A stretch of 64,000 nucleotides of DNA from Nematopogon swammerdamellus (lineage: Eukaryota; Arthropoda; Insecta; Lepidoptera; Adelidae): the NCBI GenBank assembly GCA_946902875.1, contig OX336341.1, positions 2,201,014-2,265,013 on the forward strand, read 5' to 3'. Below, in pieces: positions 63,926 to 64,000 of this stretch. The position numbers were made by a program, and so were the translations under genes. The stretch's first letter is position 1; every line of letters starts with the position of its first letter. The notes beneath the pieces were generated by a model, which saw only the letters and a program-made list of their open reading frames with translations, did no database searches and had not been told where the DNA came from.

Positions 63926-64000
63926 CTGCGCCCACCACACACAAATCATCATTAACATTTTATCATTTTTAACCGCTCAAGACGTCGGCGGGACGAAATC

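Overview
The window is eukaryotic, intron-rich and crowded with transposons. It looks like an insect, most likely a moth or butterfly: the host protein is close to fly beta-spectrin, and the repeats (RTE-type LINE tails, A-tailed SINEs, TTAA and hAT MITEs) are of the kinds common in Lepidoptera. No species is claimed. A 200-base run of N (1301-1500) marks an assembly gap.

The one clear host gene is conventional beta-spectrin on the minus strand. Twenty-four exons run from 63925 down to a stop at 13164. All splice sites read AG/GT, and every junction joins in frame when one copy of exon 5 is used: 5144 nt, 2 nt of a split codon plus 1713 residues and a stop. This covers roughly spectrin repeat 3 to the C-terminus, including the partial repeat used for alpha/beta tetramers, an Ala/Pro/Ser linker with two frame-neutral exons, and a PH domain. 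The actin-binding CH domains lie beyond 64000.

Exon 5 is the striking locus. The 160-bp exon occurs 14 times (twelve at 57549-59732, two at 50815-51158), separated by 24-bp intron remnants that look too short to splice. The spacer between the two blocks was hit by a 6.36-kb transposon (51175-57535; 5-bp duplication CGGCG, ~370-bp inverted repeats, ends CACACTGG). Its broken minus-strand gene has a TATA box below an array of heat-shock-element pentamers. That gene is interrupted by a second transposon (52597-56041; 8-bp duplication CTTCAGAA) carrying a two-exon THAP-domain reading frame, which itself contains a SINE and a G22/C22 fold-back.

The left end (1-6900) lies outside the spectrin gene. 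It holds a minisatellite, a long palindrome, three compact ORFs with close AATAAA signals (an unrecognised 101-aa protein, a Pro/Ser/Tyr-rich ORF, a single-BIR protein) and repeated G-rich modules. It could be a composite of mobile or virus-derived sequence; that is inference only.

The introns hold an A-tailed SINE family whose one body is joined to different 5' heads (a tRNA/5S-like composite, a tRNA-like head, a third type), two hammerhead-ribozyme-like sequences (12361, 25280), a piggyBac deletion derivative (34158-35458), several TTAA, hAT and TA MITEs with readable target duplications, RTE and jockey LINE tails, and several tandem repeats. One unidentified 243-codon open exon (27343-28071) lies in the intron between exons 18 and 19. 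No bacterial genes, CRISPR arrays or functional rRNA/tRNA genes were seen.
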